Origin: Providencia vermicola
Lineage (GTDB): Bacteria > Pseudomonadota > Gammaproteobacteria > Enterobacterales > Enterobacteriaceae
Assembly: GCF_020381325.1 (NCBI RefSeq)
Contig: NZ_JAGSPI010000004.1
Span: forward strand, 124,001-188,000
Direction of reading: 5' to 3'
DNA length: 64,000 nucleotides
Position numbers and translations under genes: made by a program
Shown: positions 8,844 through 19,544 of the stretch, piece after piece
Layout: each line of letters opens with the position of its first letter
Position numbering within the stretch: position 1 is the stretch's first letter
The notes under the pieces: model-generated
Told to the model about the DNA's origin: nothing
What the model saw: the letters and a program-made list of their open reading frames with translations, nothing else
The model's database searches: none

Positions 8844-10632
8844 ATGAGTCATCACAATTTTGTCAGTATTATGTTAACGGTTTGTCGAGTATTCGAGCTA
8901 AATACAAAAGACATCACCGGTAACGCACTGAATATGCGAGATAAATATGAAACTTCAGATTTTTCATTACATCAAAAGTTTTTTGATATCTATTACAATA
9001 AAATCATTGGCATGATAGATGCCGAGGCGGTTTATAGTCAGGAAGACAGGCGTGATGTATTCTATAAATACGACCAACTGTATAACGAAGTTGTGCATGC
9101 AGTGGTTTATTCCGACTTAGAAAGAGATATCATCACAAAAAAATATATGGAAACAGCGATACCCGCCATTATTGCACTCGATATGTATAAAACTCTCAAT
9201 CGCCATACTCAAAATGCGCAGCCCCAAAGCTTTTATCACCATATACAGGCCTTTTTATTGAGTGATGACTTCCCCTTTGATAACTCAGATCCTAAACACC
9301 TATTTCAAGGTGCCAAGCATTACTTGAAAAAAGTCCTTAAACAACAAGGCATACAACCGAAAGAGAGTTTAATGGGAATTAACTCACTGATTGATAATAT
9401 CCGGTGTGGCAAAAACCAAAAAACAAGCTCAATTAAACACGCCATTAATATTTGCAAATTTGAAGCGAAGAATTTCGAAAACGCACTTGACGCATTTGAA
9501 AAGACCTATACGTCTTTAAATACCTTATTAAGACTTCAAAATACCACAGGGTGGGTACCTCTCATTACTCAGCATTATCGTGAATTGATGGAGGAAAATA
9601 TGCGCTCATCCCATCTATTATCTTCTCTACATATGTATCTCTATCGATTTGATTACGACAAAGGTTTATTAGAGGAATGTGCGAAAACCCTTATTCATTA
9701 TGCCAATGTGATTACCCCAAAAAAAGATCGTATAGAACAGTACAGCCTGGCGATTAATTATTTAAAATCGATGATATTTAAAGGAGACTTTCCTTCCGCT
9801 AATCATACTGAAAATGAATTTAAAAATTTAAAACGTTGGTTTGAAAAAAGAGCGGATATTCCCTTATTAGCTCCCTATGCTAAACTCACTGTAATCATCG
9901 ATTTATTGCACAATAAAAAACTTGAAGAAGCGTATCAACTGACGCATGAAATGTTATCTGAAGAATTACCTTACGGATATTTAAAAGCAGCCTTTGCAAA
10001 CATTAACCTCGCATTGAAAATAAAGCTACAGAAAAACACAATAAAAAATGGGACACTACTGCATTTAATTAATCCGATTTTAAATTCGCAAGGTGAGTAT
10101 GCTGATTTTGCACTGGGTTCAACAGCATCACTAAATAATCCCATCATCACTAAATAATCCCATCATCACAGACCCAAATAATTTAACAATCCTTCGAGCA
10201 ATTAAAATCTACAACACACTCATTACCACAGTTACCTCCAATGAAGAGGACGAAAAAATTGAATATTATTCTCAAACGATCTCAGGATTATTAAGTGAGG
10301 TTAATACCGCTCTTGAAAAACTTGATGACCAGCTCCATTATATTGATGATATTTCTAGTGAACATTTTGCCGATTTAATAATTGAACAAAAGGTACTGAC
10401 CCGTCGAGAGCTCACTCAAAACCTAATTGGCATCTTAAATCATTGTACCCTAATTAATTGCATTGGCTGCTTACCCGTGTTAATGAAATATCTGAAGGCA
10501 CCAGATGAAAAACAAGAAGCTATCGCTTCTTTTATGGGAGTATCTGAAGACAGTGAACTCGAAAGAAACGTATTAGTTGAAACGTTACACATCGTGCATA
10601 AAAAGTTAGATCAGCAAGCCAACACACAATAA
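8844..10632 (+). pseudogene. Unrecognised helical protein gene, broken by a 19-bp tandem duplication
   Basis: I do not recognise this family. The current frame gives 437 residues and stops at 10157. Removing one copy of the 19-bp repeat at 10127-10164 restores one open frame to the stop at 10630-10632, about 589 residues. The protein is almost entirely alpha-helical, rich in Lys, Leu and Asn, with TPR-like helix pairs such as YSLAINYLKSMIFKGDF and EEAYQLTHEMLSEELPYGYLKAAF, and no signal peptide. AGGAAG lies 6 bases before the start. It is divergent from alpA, a place often used for defence cargo. It may still be made as a truncated protein. Confidence 0.75.
10127..10164. repeat. 19-bp tandem duplication that breaks a gene
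   Basis: ATCACTAAATAATCCCATC occurs twice head to tail (10127-10145, 10146-10164). Because 19 is not a multiple of 3, it shifts the frame and brings in a stop at 10155-10157. A variable-number slippage site is possible. Confidence 0.93.
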
Positions 10633-10654
10633 TTTCTCTACAATACACTATGGG

Positions 10655-10692
10655 CCCGGCTACAATGGCTACATGTAGCCATTGTAGCCGGG
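10655..10692. terminator. 38-bp perfect palindrome with nested stems, possible terminator
   Basis: A perfect 38-bp dyad centred at 10673/10674, starting CCCGGCTACAATGGCTACAT. The GGCTAC element is repeated within each arm. A T-rich tract begins 10 bp later at 10703. It lies 22 bp after the stop of the broken gene and is the likely terminator of that gene, although it is unusually long and symmetric. Confidence 0.6.
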
Positions 10693-10891
10693 GGAACACG
10701 CCTTTTTTATTTTTTATCGCTAAATAACGCGGAGTCAAACAGTATCATGTAGTCCCTCAAAACGTGATTTTTAATGTGCTTTCTAGATTAAAGAAATTGA
10801 AAGGTAATACATTTAATAATGCATTATTTATTCGATTTTAATTCCATCTATACATTACAATAATGGATGCTATTCATATTATTAATTGAAT

Positions 10892-12631
10892 CTAATTTTG
10901 CAAAGGTTTCCAACTTTTAGAAAAGCTAGCACTTTTCGAAGTTGGTGCATTTATAGGACGTTTCATTTTCACTGTCATAGGGAATGGGAAATCGACTCCT
11001 AACAACAGCGCTTCTCCTTGTCCCAATACAGGTAGAAAAGACGCTGAACGTTGATCAATAGCACCAACAGCTTTTTTTACAATTTCTTGATCCAGCTGAT
11101 TAGTCAACCTATGCACTATCAGTGTACCAATCTGACTTAAAACATCCTCAGGAATGTCACGTGGCCGCTGAGTAGCAATGATAGTATTCAAACCATACTT
11201 TCTACCTTCTTTAGCTATATTTCCAAAGGCATCCAACTCAAATCTATTCGTTTCTTCACCGATACGCTTATTTAGAAATTGATGAGCTTCATCAATAAAT
11301 ACTAATAGAGGTGCACCATGATTTATTGCGCCTTGCCTCGCTACAGATAACAACTTTCTACCTATGGCATTAACAAGTATTTCTCTTGAGTTTGCTTCAA
11401 ATGGAACTTCAGAAAGATCTAATCTCAACACATTATTGTTACTTATTGGTGAACAAAACTCATCAATAAGGTTAGGTAAGGTTTTTAATTCATCATCTGC
11501 GTCAATCATCCATTTTAAATTGGGATTGTTTGAATAGGCTTTAATTCGAGCTATCAGGTTTAAACAGTGGCCGACATCATTATCAGCTCTACCGCCCCAA
11601 ATAGTGGGGTTAGGATTATTACCAGTACCTCCATTAGGCCACACACACTCGTTTACAATCTGATCGGCAATGTTTTTAAACAACCATGGAGCTGTTTGAA
11701 TAGAGCTATTCATAGATAACAGAGCGGCTTCGTAAGATGCCTTTGCTTGGCCTGATTTGTTCAAAAGATAATTTGCAGTAATATCAAGCCCATGATTGTG
11801 TTGCTGCCAAAATTGCCACACTATTTTTTGACTCTCAATAGCCGCCTCTAATTTAGGCGCTTGGCTTTGCGCTGAAGGCCTTAAAAATGCTCTAATATCT
11901 GAGTCTGTAAACTGCTAATGTGGAAAAGTTAACTGATTCAACGGTGTTGCATTTGTATGATTGCCAACATAGTAACTATCACAGCCCAGTGACTCATATT
12001 CCCCCGTCGGGTCGATAATAATTGCTTTGCCTCCAGCTTTAATCACTTGCTCAATGATGTTTGTCATTGAGTAACTTTTCCCGCCACCAGTTGCCCCTAA
12101 AATAGCGCAATGGCGTGAAAATAATTTTTCTGGAGTAATGTGAACAGTTACGGATTCATCATGCGGAAGTGAGGCTAATGGTAAATGGATTTGGCCAGGC
12201 TTCTCATCTTGTTTACCTTCAGCGATTATTGATACCAGATACGGGTGAGCTGAATATATTTGGCTACCTAATCTCGGATGCTGCTTAATTCCTTTGTAGT
12301 TACGACCACTAGCTGGATTCAGACTCACCAATAATTGAACCAGTCCAATAGGGTGATTTGCGGATGGTTTATCAGCCAAACCGTCAACACTTAATCTCTC
12401 TCCTCCCTCAATCCACACTTTCACTAAGCGCCCAAGTATCGCTGTTTCACCTATATCGATGAATACAAATTCATTTACTTCTCCAGCTGCTATTCGATTT
12501 CCGAATGACCAACTGGGCTCACCAGAGCCCGCTTTAGATAAGTTAATGATTAGCTCGGTTGCAGATACGCTAATGACGCTACCAATCCGTCTTGTTGGAT
12601 CATACGGGGAAAACCACTTTTTCCGCTCCAT
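10892..12631 (-). pseudogene. herA: HerA-type ATPase of a SIR2-HerA defence pair, interrupted by an amber codon
   Basis: A HerA/FtsK-like hexameric ATPase. The frame is continuous over 580 codons except for one TAG at 11915-11917 (codon 239). The upstream piece ends NQLTFPH and the same frame resumes QFTDSDIRAF. The N-terminal HAS-barrel-like region is followed by Walker A GATGGGKS, IIIDPTGEYE, then Walker B LLVFIDEAHQFL and the TQRPRDIP motif after the stop. SIR2-HerA (also called Nezha) systems degrade NAD+ and/or cut DNA on phage infection. The start overlaps no gene; it follows the SIR2 stop by 12 bp with AGGAG between. Function is probably lost unless the stop is suppressed. Confidence 0.88.
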
Positions 12632-12643
12632 GAATAGTAACTC

Positions 12644-13899
12644 CTATTTAATGTTCGCTGTGATCTTTTCAAATGCTTCGAAGAGTTCATCCTCGGGAGT
12701 TGTTGATCTTCGCTCAGGTAGCAGATAAGAAAACTGTTTAAACGTTGAATCCACTATCGCGATTCTGCCATCCCCATGGTCAATAGCAGCCATTAGCAGA
12801 TTCCTAATTTCATTATTAAAAGAACCAGTTACACTAAATGGATCTTTAGTTGCCACCATTAGCATAAACTCCGGATTAGTCCTAAGCGCCATAGTTAATG
12901 CATTATTTATATGCTTATCATTAAAACCAAAGCCTAGACACAATACGGCCGTTTTGGGTTGTTTAACTACTTCCAAAAAAGAAGTCATCATATCTAAGTA
13001 AGGAGAATCATAAGAAGTCTGATATTTGCTACTACTTGGATAGATAAAAACAGGTTCACCAATTTTGCTATCAGCACCTAACTTTCTAACTCTGCCGTTA
13101 AATTTTCTCCAGTCCACAGAGCCATGCATCTTGTATAGCTGAACCACATTGGAGATGTATGCGCCCTCACTGCTCTTGGACTGCCCACGGTTCACTATGT
13201 CATACTTGAACCACATAGGATTAAAAAAAGAAGGGTTAGAAAACTCAAAACCATCAATAACAACAAAACCAGTATTTGATGCAGCGTACTCAAAAGCCAA
13301 GTCATAATTAGTCGTGAAAAGTTTAAGTCGTTGTTGCTGAGCACTCCTTCTACCTACTGCACGCATAAATTTATCATGACTAAACCAGTCTGATTCAGGG
13401 ATCGATTCAGTAAAGCTAGTTTTAGCTAAAATTATGTTTTTGGCTTGCTCAAGAAACTTACTTGATTAGTTCTTTGATTTGAAAGGTTCCCAACGGCTAA
13501 AGAGGAATCGCAAAGAGACAATAATAGTTCAATATCTGGCTTTGCATCTCCGTTTGCTTCACGATGTTTTTGAAGGACATCATAATTCGTCGCCTTCAAA
13601 ACCAATTGAAAAAGATTCTCATCTGCTCTTTTACAATAATCCCAAAGGTGCCACATACTTGGAGCGATAGGTGATTGGTTCTGCTGAGAAGGACTATTGA
13701 ATGTTAAAGACGTGCCTGAACCAGCCAGTATGACTAAGTTATCAGTATCCAAAACTTTATTGATAAAACGAAAAAATGTGGCCAGCTCGTCATCTAAGTC
13801 ATCGTTAGAAAGATCAATTTTGATTGGCTCTCTCTTCGAAGACACTGAGTTCCTTTTTAGGTCTGATGACAAAAACCTTATAATGTTTTCATTTTCCAT
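12644..13899 (-). pseudogene. SIR2-domain protein of a SIR2-HerA defence pair, frameshifted
   Basis: A SIR2-like NADase/effector, about 418 codons in all, the usual size for the partner of HerA. Seen are the GSGTS nucleotide motif (LVILAGSGTS), FTTNYDLAFEY, the catalytic-His region YKMHGSVDW, and LCLGFGFNDKHI. The first 155 codons end at 13432; the rest runs in another frame, open from 13465 down to 12644. The frames must switch between about 13,435 and 13,465. The ATG at 13899 has a purine-rich site GAAGGTGAG upstream. Gene order sir2 then herA matches the known system. Confidence 0.87.
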
Positions 13900-14002
13900 T
13901 TCTTTAACTCACCTTCCACGTAATAGACAATTAGCCTAGCAATCAATAAAACTCAGACACTTTCGCTAGTTAACTTGCACCCTGCTCAGCACTTAATGAC
14001 TT

Positions 14003-17000
14003 TTATATCTGTCCACCCACACCTTTGAATTTTTCAACAAAAGCGGCGATTTTCTGAAAAACCGTTTGCTTCTGGGTTCGGTACTGTGGACTCAAAGGGC
14101 TAAGTTTTGGTAGCGCCTCATTAAGCGCAGTGCCATTTTCAGAGGCATACTCTCGCTTAAGTGATGAAGCAATATAGCGTTTGGCAGCTTCTGCATTTAG
14201 CTTTTCAGAGACAATAATGACATCAGCTTCGCGCTTCTGTTCCGCTTGAGCGAACTTAAAGAAGGAGTCGATAATGCTAGCTTTGTCATTGATCTCATCA
14301 AGGTTTGTCTGATTAATAAAATCAACCACTAAGCTCTCTTTCGCTCTATTGCCAAGGCTACCTCGGATCATACGGCGGACTTCTTCAATCAAACCTTCTT
14401 TACTTTTGTTCTTCTTATTGTGATCAAAAATCAGTTCAAGAATGTAATCGAGGTTTATTTCTTGAGATTTAAGCAAGTCAATTTCAAAGACCACATCGTC
14501 CCAGTCTACCGTTGACTTATCTTTGTCCTGACCTTCTTTATCGCGGCGTAACCAGTCGCGGGTATCGTTGTAGGTAGAGCGATAATCTTGTATAGCACGC
14601 TCGTTAGGTATGTCGATGGTTTGCATTGCCTCGATATCAGCATCGTCTAGATAGTACTTTGACTTGAACTCTTCGACAGCTTGTTCATCATTGGTATCCA
14701 AGTTTTGCAACGCTTTTAAACCAGCAAACTCATCATAGTTTTGTAAAATATTTTCTGCTTTTAGGTATTCACCAAAAAGCTTGGCAAATTCTTTTTTATC
14801 TTGTTCTTTTTCAATGTGTTCTGGATTTGGAAAGCGTTCTTGCAGCTCTTTTACGATATCGATAAAACCTCGACGCGCTTGGCCAGTAACAATATCGTTA
14901 AAGCCCTCCATATATTCCTTATAGCTCTTCTCCAGTACCACATTTTTGGTATTTTTGTCTCCAAACAAGGTGATGGCATCAATGGTTGCCTGTTCCAGGT
15001 CCCGGAAGGTAACAATATTGCCAAAGGTTTTAGTTGCATCATAAATGCGGTTAGTGCGAGAAAATGCCTGCATCAAACCGTGATAGCGTAAATTCTTATC
15101 AACAAACAAGGTATTGAGCGTCGGTGCATCAAAGCCCGTTAAAAACATACCCACCACGATAAGTAGATCGATTTCTTGATTCTTCACTCGATGGGCAAGG
15201 TCACGGTAGTAGTTCTGAAAGCCATTACTATCCACGCCATAATTAGATTTAAACATTTTGTTATAATCCGTAATCGCAGCGTTCAAAAACTCTTTCGCAC
15301 TGCTGTTCATGGCACTGACTTCAAAGCTCTCATCTAAAATATCACCAATGGCGTCCTGCTCTTCATTAGCTGCAAATGAGAAGATAGTCGCAATGCGCAG
15401 AGGTTTACTTGTGGGTCCCTTTTCAGCCTCGGCCTGCAATGTTTTAAAGGTTTCATAATACGCTTTAGCAGCATCAACACTACTTACCGCAAACATGGCG
15501 TTAAACCCTTTCGCACCAGAATACGCTCGATGCGTTTTCTGGTTAAAATGACTCAGAATATACTGCGATATTTCACGGATCCGCATCGGATGTAAAAACG
15601 CTTGCTTGTTCTCCGCGGCACTGAGCTTTTTATCATCCTGTTCAGTCTCAATACTCTTAAATTGTGGGCGAACGTCGTTATAGTCCACTTTGAATTTGAG
15701 TACTTTTTCATCACGAATGGCATCGGTTATCACATAAGTGTGCAACTGCTGACCGAATACACTGCCCGTTGTTTCAGCACTCAATGCGTTTTCAGGGAAA
15801 ATTGGCGTACCCGTAAAGCCAAACTGGTAATACTTTTTGAATTTCTTCTTCAGGTTTTTCTGCGCTTCACCAAACTGGCTTCGGTGACACTCATCAAAAA
15901 TAAATACCACTTGCTTGTTGTAGATAGGTAAATCGCTCTCACTTTTGATTAGGTTGTTGAGCTTTTGGATTGTGGTAACAACAATCTTGTTATCATCTTT
16001 GTCAAGGTTGCTCTTAAGCCCTGCAGTACTGTCTGAACCATTCACACTATCAGGCGAGAAACGCTGATACTCTTTCATGGTCTGATAGTCGAGGTCTTTT
16101 CTGTCCACTACAAAAAAGACTTTATCTATAAATTCTAATTCCGTGGCTAACCGTGCCGCTTTAAAGCTGGTGAGTGTTTTACCTGAACCGGTTGTGTGCC
16201 AAATGTACCCGCCGCTATCGGCGTTGCTCCAGTTCTTAGCGTTAAAGGCACTCTTTATTTTCCATAGGATTCGCTCGGTAGCCGCAATCTGATAAGGACG
16301 CATCACGAGCAAGGTATTGCTGACATCAAATACTGAGTATTTCAAAATGACTTCAAGTAGGGTTTCTTTCTGGAAAAAAGTTGCCGTAAAATCTTTTAAA
16401 TCTTTAATTAACTTATTGTCTGATTTCGCCCAGTTCATCGTGAAGTCAAAGCTGTTCTTGTCACGCTTGGTCGTATTAGCAAAATAGCGCGTGTCGGTGC
16501 CATTAGAGATCACAAATAGCTGTAAGAACTTATACAACGAATTCTCTTCATTAAAACTCTCTTTGCTGTAACGATGTATTTGGTTAAACGCCTCACGGAT
16601 CGCTACACCACGCTTTTTCAGTTCGATTTGTACCAAAGGCAAACCATTGACCAAAATCGTCACATCGTAACGATTGGCATGGCTTCCCGTTTGCTCAAAC
16701 TGCTTAATGACCTGCACTTTGTTGCGAGCAATGATCTTCTTGTCGAATAGGTAGACATTTTCGATATGACCATCATCAAAAACAAAATCGAAGATATAAT
16801 CACTGTGCACTTTGCGGGTTTTATCGAGAATATTATCGCTTGGAGTATTCAGGTATTGCTCACAAAAACGAGCCCACTCAGCATCAGTAAACTCAACTTT
16901 ATTTAGAGCTTGTAGCTGCTTGCGTACATTCACCATCATGGCATCTGGTGTCGTAAGCGCGGGTAAATACTCATAGCCCTGGTTGCTTAGATCCTGAATC

Positions 17001-17116
17001 AGCTCACGCTCTAAATCACCTTCACTTTGATAGCCCTCAGCAATTTGCTCTTGTCGTGTATATTTATCTAAAACAATGTAATTTTTAGACTCTGCGATTG
17101 TTTTGTATTCTGCCAT
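14003..17116 (-). CDS. hsdR: Type I restriction enzyme R subunit (HsdR, type IC-like)
   Basis: 1,037 residues, the usual length for type IC HsdR. It is the ATP-driven DNA translocase and endonuclease of the restriction complex. The nuclease motif lies at D151 and E165-L-K167. Helicase motif I is TTGSGKT (308-314), motif II is DECH (408-411), and motif III is FGFTGTP near 433. It is the last gene of the hsdM-hsdS-prrC-hsdR run, 8 bp after prrC, so expression is probably coupled to upstream genes. The frame is intact. The cassette order is that of EcoprrI. Confidence 0.95.
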   Translation of the reverse strand: MAEYKTIAESKNYIVLDKYTRQEQIAEGYQSEGDLERELIQDLSNQGYEYLPALTTPDAMMVNVRKQLQALNKVEFTDAEWARFCEQYLNTPSDNILDKTRKVHSDYIFDFVFDDGHIENVYLFDKKIIARNKVQVIKQFEQTGSHANRYDVTILVNGLPLVQIELKKRGVAIREAFNQIHRYSKESFNEENSLYKFLQLFVISNGTDTRYFANTTKRDKNSFDFTMNWAKSDNKLIKDLKDFTATFFQKETLLEVILKYSVFDVSNTLLVMRPYQIAATERILWKIKSAFNAKNWSNADSGGYIWHTTGSGKTLTSFKAARLATELEFIDKVFFVVDRKDLDYQTMKEYQRFSPDSVNGSDSTAGLKSNLDKDDNKIVVTTIQKLNNLIKSESDLPIYNKQVVFIFDECHRSQFGEAQKNLKKKFKKYYQFGFTGTPIFPENALSAETTGSVFGQQLHTYVITDAIRDEKVLKFKVDYNDVRPQFKSIETEQDDKKLSAAENKQAFLHPMRIREISQYILSHFNQKTHRAYSGAKGFNAMFAVSSVDAAKAYYETFKTLQAEAEKGPTSKPLRIATIFSFAANEEQDAIGDILDESFEVSAMNSSAKEFLNAAITDYNKMFKSNYGVDSNGFQNYYRDLAHRVKNQEIDLLIVVGMFLTGFDAPTLNTLFVDKNLRYHGLMQAFSRTNRIYDATKTFGNIVTFRDLEQATIDAITLFGDKNTKNVVLEKSYKEYMEGFNDIVTGQARRGFIDIVKELQERFPNPEHIEKEQDKKEFAKLFGEYLKAENILQNYDEFAGLKALQNLDTNDEQAVEEFKSKYYLDDADIEAMQTIDIPNERAIQDYRSTYNDTRDWLRRDKEGQDKDKSTVDWDDVVFEIDLLKSQEINLDYILELIFDHNKKNKSKEGLIEEVRRMIRGSLGNRAKESLVVDFINQTNLDEINDKASIIDSFFKFAQAEQKREADVIIVSEKLNAEAAKRYIASSLKREYASENGTALNEALPKLSPLSPQYRTQKQTVFQKIAAFVEKFKGVGGQI

Positions 17117-17124
17117 ATCTATTC

Positions 17125-18321
17125 CTAAACCTGTGTCCCTTGTGGAGCGCGAATTCCTTTATAAATATTGTCTATCTCTTTCACCAAAAACTTAAAGACG
17201 CGCTTATGATCATCTTCGACTTCGGCCACTTCATGGCCTGCGTGTTTTGCATGGTTATATAAATTGATCACCCGTGCATACGGGTTTACTTGCCCCGTAG
17301 CCCTACTACCTCTGACACTAGGTAACAGCTCGCCCCACTCTTTGTAACCCAAAAACGTTGAGGTTTTTTCGAGCACATTTCGCAAAAAGTTAAAGTGGTA
17401 TTTTTGGATATCGCCTGAGTCTGCTGCTTTCATTAATTCATTTTTTAAATACAGGTGATACGAGAAGGGTGAGTCATTTTCTTGCTTAATCAAATCATGG
17501 TGACCATCATCAAGCTTGCGCAAAACGAACTTTGGTGCTCGATTAAATTCATTATGCAAAACATTATAAAAAAGCGGATTATGAGTGGTGATAATGAACT
17601 TAAGACCAGAATCACTCGACTTAATTAAACGAGCTAAATCAACAGCCAACTCTATTAGATGGTTGTCATCTAACGAACTTACTGGGTCATCAATAAACAC
17701 ATATTCTAATTGGTTAAACTGGTCAGTTTCGCGGCCAACATCTTCATGTACATTTAAAATGGTAATCACTTGCTCAAGCAGCGAATAAAAAATACTCCAA
17801 ATAAAGTTACTTTCTTCTCCCTTAGATATTTTAATTTTTCTATCCGACTCATCATCCCCACCCTGATGTGAAAACGTCACCTCAGAAAAGGCTTTAACGG
17901 TAACTGGGTTGCCGTCTTTATCTTCTAACGTATATCGCGGATTAAAACGTGGCGTAAGTTTATCGTTGGTGTAGTGCTGGAACGTACTGATCACGTTCAT
18001 GTCTTGCCCTTGGTCTTGCAAAATCCAATCGGTAAACGTATTGGGTTGGATTTTTAGCTTCGGCTCCGCATCAGTATCTAAATCGTTATCCCAGTAAAAC
18101 AAATCTTCAGTAAACGCGTTGTAATACAAAATTTTGTGGCGAGACAGTGGCGCTTGCTCTGCCTCGTCAAACTCATCCTGTCTATCTTCTTTTGGTGCTA
18201 TAAGTTCTTTAAATTCACGCGACAAACGCGTTTTACCTGTGCCATTAAAGGCATAGATCAACTGTACTTTTTTGTCGGACGCTTGCAACAGCGCTGCTAT
18301 TTCTGTTAGCGTTTTACTCAT
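17125..18321 (-). CDS. prrC: PrrC-type anticodon nuclease
   Basis: A 398-residue homologue of PrrC (396 residues in E. coli), which cuts tRNA-Lys in the anticodon loop when a phage inhibits the associated type I enzyme. The ABC-like ATPase has Walker A FNGTGKT (25-31), a signature-like SKGEES (166-171), Walker [13 protein letters not shown] (208-219) and the H-loop TTHNP. The nuclease residues match the R-x3-E...H triad: R314, E318 and H357 or H360. The start overlaps the hsdS stop as TAATG, so translation is coupled. The position between hsdS and hsdR is exactly that of the prr cassette. About seven extra residues lie between E318 and the His compared with the known spacing. Confidence 0.93.
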   Translation of the reverse strand: MSKTLTEIAALLQASDKKVQLIYAFNGTGKTRLSREFKELIAPKEDRQDEFDEAEQAPLSRHKILYYNAFTEDLFYWDNDLDTDAEPKLKIQPNTFTDWILQDQGQDMNVISTFQHYTNDKLTPRFNPRYTLEDKDGNPVTVKAFSEVTFSHQGGDDESDRKIKISKGEESNFIWSIFYSLLEQVITILNVHEDVGRETDQFNQLEYVFIDDPVSSLDDNHLIELAVDLARLIKSSDSGLKFIITTHNPLFYNVLHNEFNRAPKFVLRKLDDGHHDLIKQENDSPFSYHLYLKNELMKAADSGDIQKYHFNFLRNVLEKTSTFLGYKEWGELLPSVRGSRATGQVNPYARVINLYNHAKHAGHEVAEVEDDHKRVFKFLVKEIDNIYKGIRAPQGTQV

Positions 18322-19541
18322 TAAGCCACCTCATCTGATTTCGGAAAGCTTAGTAACGTGTCACGATAATACTCGTATTGCTTTTGACGTAACTCGATTT
18401 CGCGGGGTAGGCCCTCTTGAATAGAACAGGTCAAAGCATCAAACTTATCTAATATTGCCACAATGCGTTCTTTTTCTTTTGGGGCTGGATTTGGAATTTT
18501 GATACTTTCCAAGTTCTTTTTATTCAACTTAGGTTGGGCTGCTCCAGAAATATAAGGTGTTAAATCGATACTATTCAGATAGTATTCAACGTACTTTCTC
18601 TCCGCGTAAGTTTCAAATTTAAGCACGTGAGCATGATTATTTACCCACGTTTTACCACTAATACTAAATGCTATAGGCGTATTACGGGCTAATAGATTTG
18701 CACCATCCTCAGAGACTAATAAGTAATCATCGTCAAATATGTAATCCTTGACATAATCGACAATACCTGATGCGCCGTAGTATGGAATTTCGCCAGATTC
18801 TCTCAGTCCACTGGTTATAGGTTTACGCTTTGAGTCCAAATTTTCCGCAAGCTCACCTAACGTCCTCCACTCAACTTCACCCTCTTCAAAACTTAACAAC
18901 TGATCGCGGTAGTAGTTGTACTGTTTTTTACGCATGTTAAGCTCTACTGTCAGCTCGGCTATCAGGGCGGTAAATGCGTCCAGAATACACACAATTTCAG
19001 CTTGTATTGCCAACGACTTTTCTGGGTTATCTGGGCATGGGATGGGGACTAGGATTTTTTTAAACCTGGCCTTGGATACATTGAAGCGGGTTACTCCACT
19101 TGCTGATTTGGCAATCTCTGCCCGCATGAGCCTGCTACGGAATAAATACTTTGAGAACTCAGGCATCAGTTTGACATTATTATTAAACCTTACACCAAAC
19201 GAAAAACTGTTTAGGTAGACAGGCTCTTTGAAATCGATCGTAACTGCAGAAGACATCCCAGCTTCAATTGCAATTTCGGATGATCCTGTAAATAGAATAT
19301 CACCATATCGAACCTTATGTTGACGTTCGTTCTCGCTCACCTTTACGAGCTCTAGCTGGCTTGGGTCAACATCAATGTTATTGAAAATATTCTTATACGA
19401 AATGTATTTAGCATTTCCACTCTCAAAATCAATCTTACTCTTACCAGTAAGACCACCGTAAATCTCAGCAATATCAGCAAGCGGCTTCCACTCCACTTTT
19501 ACACCTTCAAGTAGATTCTCCATGTAATTCATATTACTCAT
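18321..19541 (-). CDS. hsdS: Type I restriction specificity subunit (HsdS)
   Basis: A 406-residue DNA-recognition subunit with two target-recognition domains. The first starts at [17 protein letters not shown] and the second at [17 protein letters not shown]. Each is followed by a conserved helix ending in [16 protein letters not shown] or [16 protein letters not shown], the repeat typical of type IC. It sets the sequence that HsdM methylates and HsdR restricts. It begins 3 bp after the hsdM stop, with GAGGAGG inside the end of hsdM. The target site cannot be read from the sequence. Confidence 0.94.
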   Translation of the reverse strand: MSNMNYMENLLEGVKVEWKPLADIAEIYGGLTGKSKIDFESGNAKYISYKNIFNNIDVDPSQLELVKVSENERQHKVRYGDILFTGSSEIAIEAGMSSAVTIDFKEPVYLNSFSFGVRFNNNVKLMPEFSKYLFRSRLMRAEIAKSASGVTRFNVSKARFKKILVPIPCPDNPEKSLAIQAEIVCILDAFTALIAELTVELNMRKKQYNYYRDQLLSFEEGEVEWRTLGELAENLDSKRKPITSGLRESGEIPYYGASGIVDYVKDYIFDDDYLLVSEDGANLLARNTPIAFSISGKTWVNNHAHVLKFETYAERKYVEYYLNSIDLTPYISGAAQPKLNKKNLESIKIPNPAPKEKERIVAILDKFDALTCSIQEGLPREIELRQKQYEYYRDTLLSFPKSDEVA

Positions 19542-19544
19542 GCT

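Noticed and set aside
8652-8855. 67-codon minus-strand frame over alpA
   Set aside because: It is the shifted frame of alpA, which has the conserved helix-turn-helix and a strong ribosome-binding site.
11915-11917. Programmed amber readthrough or pyrrolysine at the HerA TAG
   Set aside because: No readthrough signal or pyrrolysine gene is seen, and the partner sir2 gene is also broken. A nonsense mutation is simpler.
12459-12728. 89-codon plus-strand frame over the SIR2/HerA junction
   Set aside because: It is antisense to clearly conserved herA and sir2 coding sequence and has no features of its own.
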